This document shows positions 25,259-35,294 of a stretch of 64,000 bases of DNA, in pieces. The stretch's first letter is position 1; every line of letters starts with the position of its first letter. The notes below the pieces were generated by a model. It was not told where the DNA came from. It saw nothing but the letters and a program-made list of their open reading frames with translations, and ran no database searches. The translations under genes and the position numbers were made by a program. This stretch comes from Streptomyces humidus (GTDB lineage Bacteria > Actinomycetota > Actinomycetes > Streptomycetales > Streptomycetaceae). The stretch lies in the NCBI RefSeq assembly GCF_014649655.1, contig NZ_BMTL01000002.1, positions 1-64,000 on the forward strand. Reading direction: 5' to 3'.

Positions 25259-28200
25259 ATGGAGAACGATCAGAACGCACGGCGTCAGGCGTCGGGGGCC
25301 GGCGAGGGCTGGCCGCTGGCCGCCCGCAGGCTGCTCACCCGCAACGAGGTGTCGGCGGACGGGCGCGCCGTGTTCGGTGAGGCCGACGGCAGATGGGAGG
25401 GCTTCTACCGGGACCGGTGGGCGCACGACAAGGTGGTGCGCTCCACGCACGGCGTGAACTGCACCGGTTCCTGCTCGTGGATGGTGTACGTCAAGGACGG
25501 GATCATCACGTGGGAGCACCAGGCCACCGACTACCCGTCGATCGGCGCCGACTGCCCCGAGTACGAGCCGCGTGGCTGCCCCCGCGGCGCGTCGTTCTCC
25601 TGGTACACCTACTCCCCCAGCCGGGTCCGCTACCCGTATGTGCGCGGCGCGTTGCTGAAGCTGTGGCGCGAGGCGCGCAAGCGGCTCGGCGACCCGGTGG
25701 CTGCCTGGGCCGAGATCACCTCCGACCCCGCGAAGGCCCGCGCCTACAAGCGGGCCCGCGGCAAGGGCGGTCTGGTGCGCGCGGACTGGGACGAGGTCTC
25801 CGAGCTGATCGCCGCCGCCCAGGTCCACACCGTCAAGGCGTACGGCCCCGACCGCGTCGCCGGCTTCTCCCCGATCCCGGCGATGTCGATGGCCTCCTTC
25901 GCCGCCGGCGCCCGTTTCACGTCGCTGATCGGCGGCACCCTGCTCTCCTTCTACGACTGGTACGCCGATCTGCCGGTCGCCTCCCCGCAGGTCTTCGGCG
26001 ACCAGACGGACGTGCCGGAGGCGGCGGACTGGTGGAACGCGGGCTACCTGGTCATGTGGGGTTCGAACATCCCCGTGACCCGCACGCCCGACGCGCACTT
26101 CCTCACCGAGACGCGCTACAACGGCACGAAGGTGGTCGCGGTCAGCCCCGACTACGCCGACAACGTCAAGCACGCCGACGAGTGGCTGGCCCCGCACCCC
26201 GGCACGGACGGCGCGCTCGCCATGGCCATGGGGCACGTGATCCTGCGCGAGTTCCTCGTCGACCGCGAAGTGCCCTACTTCCAGGACTATCTGCGCACGT
26301 TCACCGACGCCCCCTTCCTGGTGACCCTGCGCGAGCACGACGAACACGGTCTCGTCCCCGACGGGTTCCTGACCGCCGCCGACCTCGGACACGACACGGA
26401 ACACGCCGGCTCCAAGACGGTCCTCCTGGACGGGGCCACGGGCGAACCCGTGGTCCCAGGCGGCTCGCTCGGCTTCCGGTGGGGGGAGGCCGGGCGAGGC
26501 CGTTGGAATCTCGATCTGGGCGACGTGGTTCCCGAGCTGAGCCTGCTGGAGTCGGCCGAGGACACCGCTACCGTCGCCCTGCCCCGGTTCGACCAGGGGG
26601 CCACCGAGGGCGGATCGGTGATGCTGCGCGGCGTCCCGGTCCGCCGGGTCGGCGGCCGCCTCGTCACCACCGTCTTCGACCTGATGCTCGCCCAGTACGG
26701 GGTGAAGCGCCCCGGCCTGCCGGGCAGTTGGCCGTCGTCGTACGAGGACGCCTCGGAGCCCTGCACCCCGGCCTGGCAGGAGACCGTCACGTCCGTCCCC
26801 GCCGCGCAGGCGGCCCGCATCGCCCGCGAGTTCGCCCGCAACGCCGAGCGCACCAACGGACGTTCCATGATCGCGATGGGGGCGGGCACCAACCACTGGT
26901 TCCACTCCGACACCATCTACCGGGCGTTCCTGGCGCTGACGACGATGACCGGCTGTCAGGGCGTCAACGGCGGCGGCTGGGCGCACTACGTCGGCCAGGA
27001 GAAGGTCCGCCCGGTCACCGGGCAGCAGCACCTGTCGTTCGCCTTCGACTGGCAGCGGCCCACCCGCCACATGGCCGGCACGTCGTACTGGTACCTCAAC
27101 ACCGACCAGTGGCGCTACGAGGCGTTCGGGCCCGACGAACTGGCCTCCCCGCTGGGGGAAGGTCGCTTCAAGGGCAAGGGCTTCGCCGACTGTCTGGCGC
27201 AGGCCGTACGCCTGGGCTGGACACCCGGCCACCCCGGCTTCAACCGCAACCCGCTCGACCTGACGGACGAGGCGGCCGCCCAGGGACGTCCGGTCGCCGA
27301 GCACATCGTCGACGAACTGAGGTCGGGGCGTCTGCGGTTCGCCGTCGAGGATCCCGACGACCCGGCCAACTTCCCGCGGGTGCTGACCGTGTGGCGGGCG
27401 AACCTGCTGGGCTCGTCCGGCAAGGGCAACGAGTACTTCCTGCGCCATCTGCTGGGCACGGACGCGGCGGTGCGCTCCGAGGAGACCCCGCCCGGGCGCC
27501 GGCCGAAGGACGTGGTGTGGCGGGACGACGCGCCCGAGGGCAAGCTCGACCTGCTGGTCACCATGGACTTCCGGATGACCTCCACCGGCCTGCTCTCCGA
27601 CGTGGTCCTGCCGGCGGCGACCTGGTACGAGAAGGACGACCTGTCCAGCACGGACATGCACCCCTTCGTGCACGCCTTCACCCCCGCCATCGCCCCGCCC
27701 TGGCAGGCCCGCACCGACTACGACAGCTTCCTCACGATCGCCGACCGGTTCAGCGAACTGGCGGCGGAGCACCTGGGGACGCGCACCGACGTCCTGGCCG
27801 TGCCGCTGCTGCACGACACCCCCGACGAACTCGCCCAGCCGGGCGGCGTCGTGCGGGACTGGAAGGACGGGGAGTGCGAGCCGATACCGGGACGCACGAT
27901 GCCCAAGCTCGTCGTCATCGAACGGGACTACGCCGCGGTCGGGCAGAAGATGCGCGCCGTGGGCCCGCTGCTGGACACGCTGGGCACCACCACCAAGGGC
28001 GTCACCGTCCACCCGGACCGCGAGATCGACGACCTCCGGCACCGCAACGGCACCGTCAGGGAAGGAGTCGCCGCCGGACGGCCCTCCCTGGCCACCGCTT
28101 CCCACATGTGCGAGGCGATCCTCGCCCTCTCCGGCACCACCAACGGCCGACTCGCCACCGAGGGCTTCAGGGAACTCGAGCGGCAGACCGGCAGCGAGGG

Positions 28201-28960
28201 GCTGGTGGAACTCGCCGCCGAACGCGAGGCCGAGCGGATCACCTTCGCCGACACCCGCGCCCAGCCCCGCTCCGTGATCACCTCCTACGAGTGGTCGGGC
28301 TCGGAGACCGGCGGGCGCCGCTACTCCCCGTTCGTCATCAACACCGAGCACAAGAAGCCCTGGCACACGCTCACCGGCCGCCAGCACTTCTTCGTCCAGC
28401 ACGACTGGATGACCGAACTCGGTGAGCAACTGCCCGTCTACCGGCCTCCGTTGAACTCCCCGCGGCACTACGGCGACGAGCATCTGCACGAGGACGGCCG
28501 GGCGGAGGTGACGGTCCGCTACCTGACCCCGCACTCGAAGTGGTCGATCCACTCGAACTACCAGGACAACAAGTACATGCTCGATCTGTCCCGCGGCGGC
28601 CCCACCGTCTGGATGTCCACCGGCGACGCCGAGAAGATCGGCGTGAAGGACAACGAGTGGATCGAGGCCTACAACCGCAACGGCGTCGTCGCCGCCCGGG
28701 CCGTGGTCACGCACCGCATGCCGGTGGGCACGGTGTACATGCACCACGCGCAGGACCGCAACGTGAACGTCCCGAGGACCGAGGTCAGCGGGAAGCGCGG
28801 CGGCATCCACAACTCCCTCACGCGGCTGCTGCTCAAGCCCACCCATCTCGCGGGCGGCTACGCCCAGTTCACCTACGCCTTCAACTACTACGGCCCGACC
28901 GGCAACCAGCGCGACGAGGTCACCGTCATCCGCCGCCGCGACCAGCGAGTGGAGTACTGA
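25259..28960 (+). CDS. narG: Respiratory nitrate reductase alpha subunit NarG
   Basis: 1233 residues. This catalytic subunit reduces nitrate to nitrite at a molybdenum bis-MGD centre. The FS0 [4Fe-4S] ligands are H64, C68, C72 and C107 (in THGVNCTGSCSW and RGCPRG), with the same spacing as E. coli NarG H49/C53/C57/C92. D237 in FYDWYADLP corresponds to the Mo-ligating Asp222. No twin-arginine signal is seen, as usual for cytoplasm-facing NarG. The ATG lies 1 base after CC and has a poor ribosome site. The gene starts an operon with narH, narJ, narI and a VKOR gene. No FNR or NarL box was recognised upstream. Confidence 0.98.
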   Translation: MENDQNARRQASGAGEGWPLAARRLLTRNEVSADGRAVFGEADGRWEGFYRDRWAHDKVVRSTHGVNCTGSCSWMVYVKDGIITWEHQATDYPSIGADCPEYEPRGCPRGASFSWYTYSPSRVRYPYVRGALLKLWREARKRLGDPVAAWAEITSDPAKARAYKRARGKGGLVRADWDEVSELIAAAQVHTVKAYGPDRVAGFSPIPAMSMASFAAGARFTSLIGGTLLSFYDWYADLPVASPQVFGDQTDVPEAADWWNAGYLVMWGSNIPVTRTPDAHFLTETRYNGTKVVAVSPDYADNVKHADEWLAPHPGTDGALAMAMGHVILREFLVDREVPYFQDYLRTFTDAPFLVTLREHDEHGLVPDGFLTAADLGHDTEHAGSKTVLLDGATGEPVVPGGSLGFRWGEAGRGRWNLDLGDVVPELSLLESAEDTATVALPRFDQGATEGGSVMLRGVPVRRVGGRLVTTVFDLMLAQYGVKRPGLPGSWPSSYEDASEPCTPAWQETVTSVPAAQAARIAREFARNAERTNGRSMIAMGAGTNHWFHSDTIYRAFLALTTMTGCQGVNGGGWAHYVGQEKVRPVTGQQHLSFAFDWQRPTRHMAGTSYWYLNTDQWRYEAFGPDELASPLGEGRFKGKGFADCLAQAVRLGWTPGHPGFNRNPLDLTDEAAAQGRPVAEHIVDELRSGRLRFAVEDPDDPANFPRVLTVWRANLLGSSGKGNEYFLRHLLGTDAAVRSEETPPGRRPKDVVWRDDAPEGKLDLLVTMDFRMTSTGLLSDVVLPAATWYEKDDLSSTDMHPFVHAFTPAIAPPWQARTDYDSFLTIADRFSELAAEHLGTRTDVLAVPLLHDTPDELAQPGGVVRDWKDGECEPIPGRTMPKLVVIERDYAAVGQKMRAVGPLLDTLGTTTKGVTVHPDREIDDLRHRNGTVREGVAAGRPSLATASHMCEAILALSGTTNGRLATEGFRELERQTGSEGLVELAAEREAERITFADTRAQPRSVITSYEWSGSETGGRRYSPFVINTEHKKPWHTLTGRQHFFVQHDWMTELGEQLPVYRPPLNSPRHYGDEHLHEDGRAEVTVRYLTPHSKWSIHSNYQDNKYMLDLSRGGPTVWMSTGDAEKIGVKDNEWIEAYNRNGVVAARAVVTHRMPVGTVYMHHAQDRNVNVPRTEVSGKRGGIHNSLTRLLLKPTHLAGGYAQFTYAFNYYGPTGNQRDEVTVIRRRDQRVEY

Positions 28961-28961
28961 C

Positions 28962-30488
28962 ATGCGCGTGATGGCACAGGTCGCGATGGTGATGAACCTC
29001 GACAAGTGCATCGGCTGCCACACCTGCTCGGTCACCTGCAAGCAGACGTGGACCAACCGCACCGGAGTCGAGTACGCCTGGTTCAACAACGTCGAGACCA
29101 AGCCCGGCGTCGGCTACCCCCGCCGCTACGAGGACCAGGAGCAGTGGAAGGGCGGCTGGATGCTCGACAGGCGCGGGCGCCTCGTCCTGCGCTCGGGCGG
29201 ACGCGTCAAGCGCCTGCTGTCGCTGTTCTCCAACCCCGACCTGCCGGGCATCGAGGACTACTACGAGCCGGTCACCTACGACTACGACAACCTGATCAGC
29301 GCCCCGGCAGGGCCGGACATGCCCGTCGCCCGCCCCCGCTCGGTCCTCACCGGCAAGCCCACCGCCATCACCTGGGGCGCCAACTGGGAGGACGGCCTCG
29401 GCGGCGCCCCCGAGAACGCCGGCGCCGATCCCAACCTCACCGGTGAATGGGCCGAGAAGGTCAGGTTCGAGTTCGAGCAGACCTTCCTCTTCCACCTGCC
29501 CCGCCTGTGCGAGCACTGTCTCAACCCCGCCTGCGTCTCCGCCTGTCCGTCGGGCGCGATGTACAAGCGGGTCGAGGACGGCATCGTCCTCGTCGACCAG
29601 GACCGCTGCCGCGGCTGGCGGATGTGCGTCACGGCGTGCCCGTACAAGAAGGTGTACGTCAACCACGCCACCGGCAAGGCCGAGAAGTGCACCTTCTGCT
29701 TCCCGCGCGTCGAGGCCGGCCAGCCCACCGTCTGCTCCGAGACCTGCGTCGGCCGGCTGCGCTACCTCGGACTGCTCCTCTACGACGCCGACCGCGTCGG
29801 CGAGGCCGCCGCCACCCCCGGCGAGAAGGACCTCCTCGACGCCCAGCGCGGGGTGTTCCTCGATCCGAACGATCCCGAAGTGCGCGCGGCGGCAAGGGAG
29901 TCGGGCATCCCGGAGGACTGGCTGGAGGCGGCTCGCCGCTCCCCCGTGTACGACCTGGTCATGCGCTACAAGGTGGCGCTGCCGCTGCACCCGGAGTACC
30001 GGACGATGCCGATGGTCTGGTACGTGCCGCCGCTCTCCCCCGTCCTGGACGCCGTCGACGCGGCGGGCGGCGACCAGGACGACCCCGACCATGTCTTCGC
30101 CGCCGTCACCCGGCTGCGCATCCCGCTGGAGTACCTGGCGGAGCTGTTCACCGCCGGGGACGCGGACATGGTCGCCGGGGTGCTGATGAAGCTCACCGCA
30201 CTCCGCTCGTACATGCGGCAACGCACCCTCGGCGAGCCCGGCGACGAGGCGGCGCTGAGGGCCGTGGGCCTCACCGCCCGCGAGGCGGAGGACCTGCACC
30301 GCCTCCTCGCCGTCGCCAAGTACGCCGACCGGTACGTGGTCCCCGCGGCCCACAAGGAGGACGCGGCCGCCCTGACCGCGATGGAGAACCGCTGCCCGGT
30401 CGAGACGTCCGGCGACGCCGAACCCCGCAAGGTCATGCTCGGCATCCCCGCCCTGCGCCGCGACACCACTGCCGAAGGACGTCCGTGA
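28962..30488 (+). CDS. narH: Respiratory nitrate reductase beta subunit NarH
   Basis: 508 residues. It carries the iron-sulfur relay between NarI haems and NarG. The first cluster is C16, C19, C22, C26 (KCIGCHTCSVTCK), as in E. coli. Further clusters are CEHCLNPACVSACP and CRGWRMCVTACPYKK; the Trp in place of a cysteine marks the [3Fe-4S] cluster. KCTFCFPRVEAGQPTVCSE completes the set. It starts 1 base after the narG stop and overlaps narJ by GTGA, so production is tightly coupled. Confidence 0.98.
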   Translation: MRVMAQVAMVMNLDKCIGCHTCSVTCKQTWTNRTGVEYAWFNNVETKPGVGYPRRYEDQEQWKGGWMLDRRGRLVLRSGGRVKRLLSLFSNPDLPGIEDYYEPVTYDYDNLISAPAGPDMPVARPRSVLTGKPTAITWGANWEDGLGGAPENAGADPNLTGEWAEKVRFEFEQTFLFHLPRLCEHCLNPACVSACPSGAMYKRVEDGIVLVDQDRCRGWRMCVTACPYKKVYVNHATGKAEKCTFCFPRVEAGQPTVCSETCVGRLRYLGLLLYDADRVGEAAATPGEKDLLDAQRGVFLDPNDPEVRAAARESGIPEDWLEAARRSPVYDLVMRYKVALPLHPEYRTMPMVWYVPPLSPVLDAVDAAGGDQDDPDHVFAAVTRLRIPLEYLAELFTAGDADMVAGVLMKLTALRSYMRQRTLGEPGDEAALRAVGLTAREAEDLHRLLAVAKYADRYVVPAAHKEDAAALTAMENRCPVETSGDAEPRKVMLGIPALRRDTTAEGRP

Positions 30489-31294
30489 GCCCCCAGCCCG
30501 CATCGATCCCCGCCCTCGTCGGCGCCCGCGTCCGCGCGGCCGTACGCCGCCCGACCCGGCTCACCCCCGAGGAGAGGGCGGACCGAGCCCTGACACTGCG
30601 GCTCGTGTCGCTGCTCCTGCAGTACCCCGACTCCGAACTGGTCTCAGGCAGGCCGGAGTTGACGACCGCAGTGGCAGCACTCCCGGACACGCCCGCGGCG
30701 GACCACCTGGCCCGGTTCACCGGCTGGTTCGCCGCACAGGCCCCCGAGACGCTGGAACGCCACTACGTCGAGACGTTCGACCTGCGCCGCAGGAGCAGCC
30801 TCTACCTCACCTACTACCTGCACGGCGACACCCGCCGCCGGGGCATGGCCCTGCTCACCCTCGGCCGGCAGTACAAGGCGGCGGGCTGGAACACCGACGG
30901 GGGCGAGCTGCCCGACCACCTGCCGGTCGTGCTGGAGTTCGCCGCCCTCGCGGGCCCGGGCGGCGGCGAGGCCCCGCTGCGCCGGCACCGGCGCGGTCTT
31001 GAGCTGATCCACCAGGCGCTGACCGACGCCGACTCCCCGTACCGGCACGTCCTGGCCGCGCTGCTCACCCTGCTGCCGCCGCCCACCGAGGCCGACCGCG
31101 CGGCAGTCGCCCGGCTCGCCGCCGAGGGCCCGCCGAACGAGGAGGTCGGCCTCGACCCCTACGGCGCCTTCGGCGACGGCGAGTTCGCCCCTCCAGGCGC
31201 CTTCACCCCTCCAGGCGCCTTCACACCGCCGGCGCCCGCCCCGCCGGCCTGTCCGCCGCCCGCTCCGACCAGCCGCACGGGAGGCCCCCGATGA
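30485..31294 (+). CDS. narJ: Nitrate reductase assembly chaperone NarJ
   Basis: 269 residues. NarJ binds NarG and admits the molybdenum cofactor and FS0 cluster before membrane docking. Family features are ALTLRLVSLLLQYPDSEL near the start, then HYVETFDLRRRSSLYLTYYL and HGDTRRRGMALLTLGRQYK. The GTG start overlaps the narH stop and AAGGA lies 5 bases before it. The C-terminus has an unusual Pro-rich tail of about 40 residues coded by an 18-bp duplication (near 31188-31223) and longer than typical NarJ, with no known role. Confidence 0.96.
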   Translation: MSPQPASIPALVGARVRAAVRRPTRLTPEERADRALTLRLVSLLLQYPDSELVSGRPELTTAVAALPDTPAADHLARFTGWFAAQAPETLERHYVETFDLRRRSSLYLTYYLHGDTRRRGMALLTLGRQYKAAGWNTDGGELPDHLPVVLEFAALAGPGGGEAPLRRHRRGLELIHQALTDADSPYRHVLAALLTLLPPPTEADRAAVARLAAEGPPNEEVGLDPYGAFGDGEFAPPGAFTPPGAFTPPAPAPPACPPPAPTSRTGGPR

Positions 31295-32076
31295 ACGCCG
31301 TCCCCACTCCCCTGGCCGCCGCGTCCGTGAGCGGCGCCGATCTCCTTCTGTGGGTCGCCGTCCCCTACGTCTGTCTCGCGGTCTTCGTCGTCGGGCACAT
31401 CTGGCGCTACCGGCAGGACCAGTTCGGCTGGACCTCGCGCACCACCCAGCTTCTCGAACACCGCTGGCTGCGCTGGGGAAGCCCGCTGTTCCACCTGGGC
31501 GCCTTCATGGTGATCGCCGGACATGTCGTGGGCCTCGCCGTGCCCGACGCCTGGACCGAGGCCGTGGGCGTCACCGAGCACGCCTACCACGCCACGGCCG
31601 TGTGGGCGGGTTCCGTGGCGGGCGCCGCCATGGTCAGCGGTCTCGGCATGCTGTGCGCCCGGAGGCTGCTGACACGCTCGATCCGGCTGGGCACCGACCG
31701 CAGCGACAAGCTTCTCTTCCCACTGCTGTCCGCCACCGTCCTGCTGGGCATCGCCGCCACCGCCACGCACAACGTGTTCGGCGCCGGCTACGACTACCGT
31801 TCCACCGTCTCCGTCTGGTTCCGCGGCCTGTTCGTCCTCCAGCCGCAGCCCGAGGCGATCGCCGGCGCCCCGCTGCTGTTCCGGTTGCACGCCCTGACCG
31901 CGTGTCTGCTCTTCGCCGCCTGGCCGTTCACCCGGCTGGTCCACGTATGGAGCGCTCCCGTCGGATACCTCGCCCGTCCGTACCTGGTCTACCGGCGGCG
32001 GGCCGCACCGGCGCCGGCCCCGTCGGCAGGCGGCCGGGGCCGAGGAACGGCCTCCGGCTCCCGGCGAGCGGCATGA
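31291..32076 (+). CDS. narI: Respiratory nitrate reductase gamma subunit NarI
   Basis: 261 residues with five membrane segments. NarI is the dihaem cytochrome b that oxidises menaquinol. The haem histidines are recognised as the pair LFHLGAFMVIAGH (spacing 10) and the pair RLHALTACLL...RLVHVW (spacing 18), which match H56/H66 and H187/H205 of E. coli NarI. It overlaps narJ by ATGA and the VKOR gene by ATGA. The cytoplasmic tail is Arg/Ala/Gly-rich. Confidence 0.97.
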   Translation: MNAVPTPLAAASVSGADLLLWVAVPYVCLAVFVVGHIWRYRQDQFGWTSRTTQLLEHRWLRWGSPLFHLGAFMVIAGHVVGLAVPDAWTEAVGVTEHAYHATAVWAGSVAGAAMVSGLGMLCARRLLTRSIRLGTDRSDKLLFPLLSATVLLGIAATATHNVFGAGYDYRSTVSVWFRGLFVLQPQPEAIAGAPLLFRLHALTACLLFAAWPFTRLVHVWSAPVGYLARPYLVYRRRAAPAPAPSAGGRGRGTASGSRRAA

Positions 32077-32708
32077 GTCACGGACCCGCGCTCGCGCCGG
32101 ACGCCGCGACCGCACGGGGCACGCACGCGGTGGGCGCGAGCCGCCGGACGGGCCTGGTGATGCTCCTCGCGGGAACCGTCGGCTGGCTCGCCTCCTTCCA
32201 GCTGTCCGTGGACGACTGGCGTCTCCTCAAGGACCCGTCCTACCGGCCGCCCTGCAACATCAGCCCCGTCGTGAGCTGCGGCAGCGTCATGTCCAGCGCG
32301 CAGGGCAGCCTGCTCGGCTTCCCCAACATGCTGCTCGGACTGGGCGCGTTCGCCGCCGTGGCGGCCCTGGGCGCGGCCGTGCTCGGCGGAGCGCGCCTGC
32401 ACCGCCTGCTGTGGCTCGCGCTGGACGCCGGGATGCTGGTGGGGGTCGTGTTCGTCCACTGGCTGATCGGGCAGTCGCTCTACGAGCTCGACAAGATCTG
32501 CCCCTACTGTGCCGTCGTCTGGGTCGTCACCATCGGGCTGTTCTGGTACGTGACCCTGCACTGCCTGGAACGGGGGATCGTCCCGGTGCCCCGGGGGGTC
32601 CTGTACGTCGTCCGCGACACCCACTGGATGCTGCTCGGCGCGTGGTACGGAGTGATCGCCCTGCTCGTCCTCACCCGCTTCTGGCCGTACTGGAGCAGCC
32701 TGCTGTGA
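32073..32708 (+). CDS. Vitamin K epoxide reductase-family membrane thiol oxidoreductase
   Basis: 211 residues with about five membrane segments. Bacterial VKOR proteins reoxidise DsbA-like thiol oxidases and pass electrons to menaquinone. The four active-site cysteines are C61 and C69 (PCNISPVVSC) and C143/C146 (KICPYCAVVW). The start overlaps the narI stop by ATGA, so it belongs to the nar operon. No DsbA-like gene is adjacent. A strong hairpin follows 17 bp after the stop. Link to nitrate respiration is inferred: shared use of the menaquinone pool or disulfide formation in a partner. Confidence 0.9.
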   Translation: MSHGPALAPDAATARGTHAVGASRRTGLVMLLAGTVGWLASFQLSVDDWRLLKDPSYRPPCNISPVVSCGSVMSSAQGSLLGFPNMLLGLGAFAAVAALGAAVLGGARLHRLLWLALDAGMLVGVVFVHWLIGQSLYELDKICPYCAVVWVVTIGLFWYVTLHCLERGIVPVPRGVLYVVRDTHWMLLGAWYGVIALLVLTRFWPYWSSLL

Positions 32709-32724
32709 CCAGGGCCCGGAAGAA

Positions 32725-32755
32725 GGGGCCCCGGCCGACGTACGGCCGGGGCCCC
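32725..32755. terminator. Terminator of the nar-VKOR operon
   Basis: GGGGCCCCGGCCG-ACGTA-CGGCCGGGGCCCC is a perfect 13-bp stem with a 5-base loop, 16 bp after the VKOR stop. There is no long U run, as is common in Streptomyces. It could also stop the convergent GH62 transcript. Confidence 0.9.
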
Positions 32756-32907
32756 TCCGGGCGGTGAGCGCCGGTCAGCTGACGGAGTCGCCCCCGCCGC
32801 GAACCGCTCGCCCGTTCGACGCCGGACCGCCCCGCGTCGGCGGACCGCCCCGCGTCACGGTCACCACGGTGACCGCCCCGCGTCACGGTCACCGTGGACC
32901 GGGCGGG

Positions 32908-34992
<2,085 letters not shown>

Positions 34993-35294
34993 TCAATACC
35001 CCTCGCATGGTTCATGAGCCGAGCCGAAACATTCGCCGGATTCCGGTGCCCGAAACGCTGTGGTTCACGCAGATCGAGCGGCCGGGCTGTGCGGACGGAC
35101 GTCGTATCCGGCGCGATGCGGGCCTCCCTCGCGGAGGGCGCCCGACAGAGCGGACCGCGTCTCCGGTCTCCCCGCCGTCCGGATTTTCCGAAGGGTGTCC
35201 GAAATTTCGGGCCCGCTTCCCGGTAGCGGGCCGTTCGGCCTGCGAGGGTCGCTGTTCCGGTCCGTTGTGAGATGTGCCGTGCGACAGGTCCGGG

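Noticed and set aside
24535..25260. Minus-strand frame considered as an intact 241-codon gene
   Set aside because: Only the core matches transposases, both ends are missing, and the start region lies in unrelated DNA.
25244..29101. Open frame of about 1,285 codons antisense to narG
   Set aside because: narG has exact cofactor ligand spacing; the antisense frame has no recognisable domain.
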